Assembly: GCF_024713975.1 (NCBI RefSeq)
Contig: NC_091102.1
Coordinates: forward strand, 8,871,001-8,935,000
DNA: 64,000 nucleotides
Direction: 5' to 3'
From: Paralichthys olivaceus
Lineage: Eukaryota; Chordata; Actinopteri; Pleuronectiformes; Paralichthyidae
In this document: positions 63,110 to 64,000 of the stretch, one piece after another
Layout of the letters: every line of letters begins with the position of its first letter
Position numbering within the stretch: the first letter of the stretch is position 1
Made by a program: the position numbers and the translations under genes
Notes under the pieces: model-generated
Databases searched by the model: none
What the model was told of the DNA's origin: nothing
What the model saw: only the letters and a program-made list of their open reading frames with translations

Positions 63110-64000
63110 GTAAGCCGATAAAATGGAGCTAATGCGGGCATGAGGGGGTTCTTGGTTTACAAGCAACACTTGGATTTCTTGGGATGGTCGATACCTGCGA
63201 TTTGAACTGCTAACTTATCATTACATATCATTATGCACGTGTAAAACACTCTGTATTATTTCTTAGAAGAGAAACAGAAAGTTTTGGAAGAACATGTTTG
63301 TGACATTATAGTGATTTTTCGAGATCCGAGCAGCTCCATCTTCCCTGCGCGTAATTGACTCGCCTCCCCATTCAGACACGGAATCAGGCTACTGTATACA
63401 GAGCTGCCATCTGATAAGAGATGTTTGTTTCCAGCCTGACATAAATCAACAATGACAACAATGAGATTGGATGTCTGCGCTCAGCAGCGGGCTGGGAATT
63501 TCTGGCTGAATCTGTGCGTAATGACGGACAAGGCAACACTGCGGCTGTTAATCTACGCGGAAACATGATGTCCTGTCCACCGAGGGGAACAGATTTTTAT
63601 CCCGGGCCAAAAGAGGAAAAGCCTGTAGATAGAAAGTGGCAGCAGGGGGAAACTTGTGACAGTCACGAAGCACCTGCACCATTCTTGTGGGCGCCATTAG
63701 CACATGAAAATGGCCTTTGGTTGCTTTTTACTTTGTGTGTATTGAGAAACAAAGGAGGTTTTCAGCTAATTTGTAACTGGATGCTGGCGAGTTGAATAGA
63801 GGAGAAGCAGAGACACACACACTCTCTCTCTCTAACACACACACACTCACACACACACATTCTGTCACACACACTCACCCTGGGAGAGTTAGAGAGAGAG
63901 AGATGTGTCTGTTATCTGATGATTGCAGGCGTTAACAGGTTAATGAGCTTGAAGCCTGTGGGGCTACCTGGCACCTCCAGGTATTTTCCATATAATATAA
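63110..64000. other. Window end, no coding exon recognised; CA/CT/GA-rich tract at 63811-63901
   Basis: If the exon at 63109 is real this is its intron. The 93-codon frame at 63514-63795 has no family resemblance. The tract at 63811-63901 is a compound of ACAC, CTCTCT, CACACTCA and finally GAGAGAG units, a compound microsatellite. Confidence 0.5.

Noticed and set aside
1..64000. CRISPR arrays, operons, tRNA or rRNA genes, viral or prophage sequence
   Set aside because: No regularly spaced direct repeats with unique spacers, no cloverleaf with conserved T-loop seen by eye, no rRNA similarity, and all real genes are spliced vertebrate genes.

Overview
The window looks like a teleost fish nuclear genome. 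Genes are split into short exons with GT/AG introns. The intergenic DNA is AT-rich, with many GT/CA and AT microsatellites and short interspersed repeats typical of ray-finned fish. Nothing bacterial, plasmid or viral was seen. Five protein-coding genes can be read exon by exon, and all five translate without a break.

Layout: bases 1-300 may hold the 3' end of an unidentified gene. A repeat-bearing gene desert follows to about 10 kb. kcne2 (+, 10486-10815) is a one-coding-exon potassium-channel beta subunit. casq2 (+, 12137-17001, 11 exons, 423 aa) is cardiac calsequestrin, with an unusually long, almost pure aspartate tail. vangl1 (-, 33861-21193, 8 coding exons, 541 aa) is a planar-cell-polarity membrane protein lying tail-to-tail with casq2. 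A probable non-coding first exon for it lies at about 39.45-39.65 kb. nhlh2 (-, 42807-42472, 111 aa) is a neuronal bHLH factor. nqo1 (+, 50642-51885, 6 exons, 270 aa) is a quinone oxidoreductase followed by a decayed fragment of a second copy at about 52.57-52.76 kb. From 53 kb to the end no protein gene was recognised, but a CpG-containing stretch ending in a clean splice donor at 63109/63110 looks like a non-coding first exon of a gene that continues beyond the window.

The casq2-vangl1-nhlh2 block matches the order known from human chromosome 1p13. kcne2 (human 21q22) and nqo1 (human 16q22) are not neighbours of this block in human, so the ends of the window mark rearrangements between lineages. 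kcne2 and casq2 both act in excitable tissue (K+ current and SR calcium storage), but nothing in the sequence shows they are co-regulated. The genes do not form an operon-like or otherwise concerted system.

Points most worth checking: the catalytic-site substitutions in nqo1 (Phe155, His128 and Asn161 where human NQO1 has Tyr, Tyr and His); the GT microsatellite that fills the space between branch point and 3' splice site of the last casq2 exon; the 46-aspartate tail; the nqo1 relic; the fold-back and terminal-inverted-repeat MITEs; and a nested repeat insertion downstream of casq2. I saw no convincing undescribed multi-gene system.
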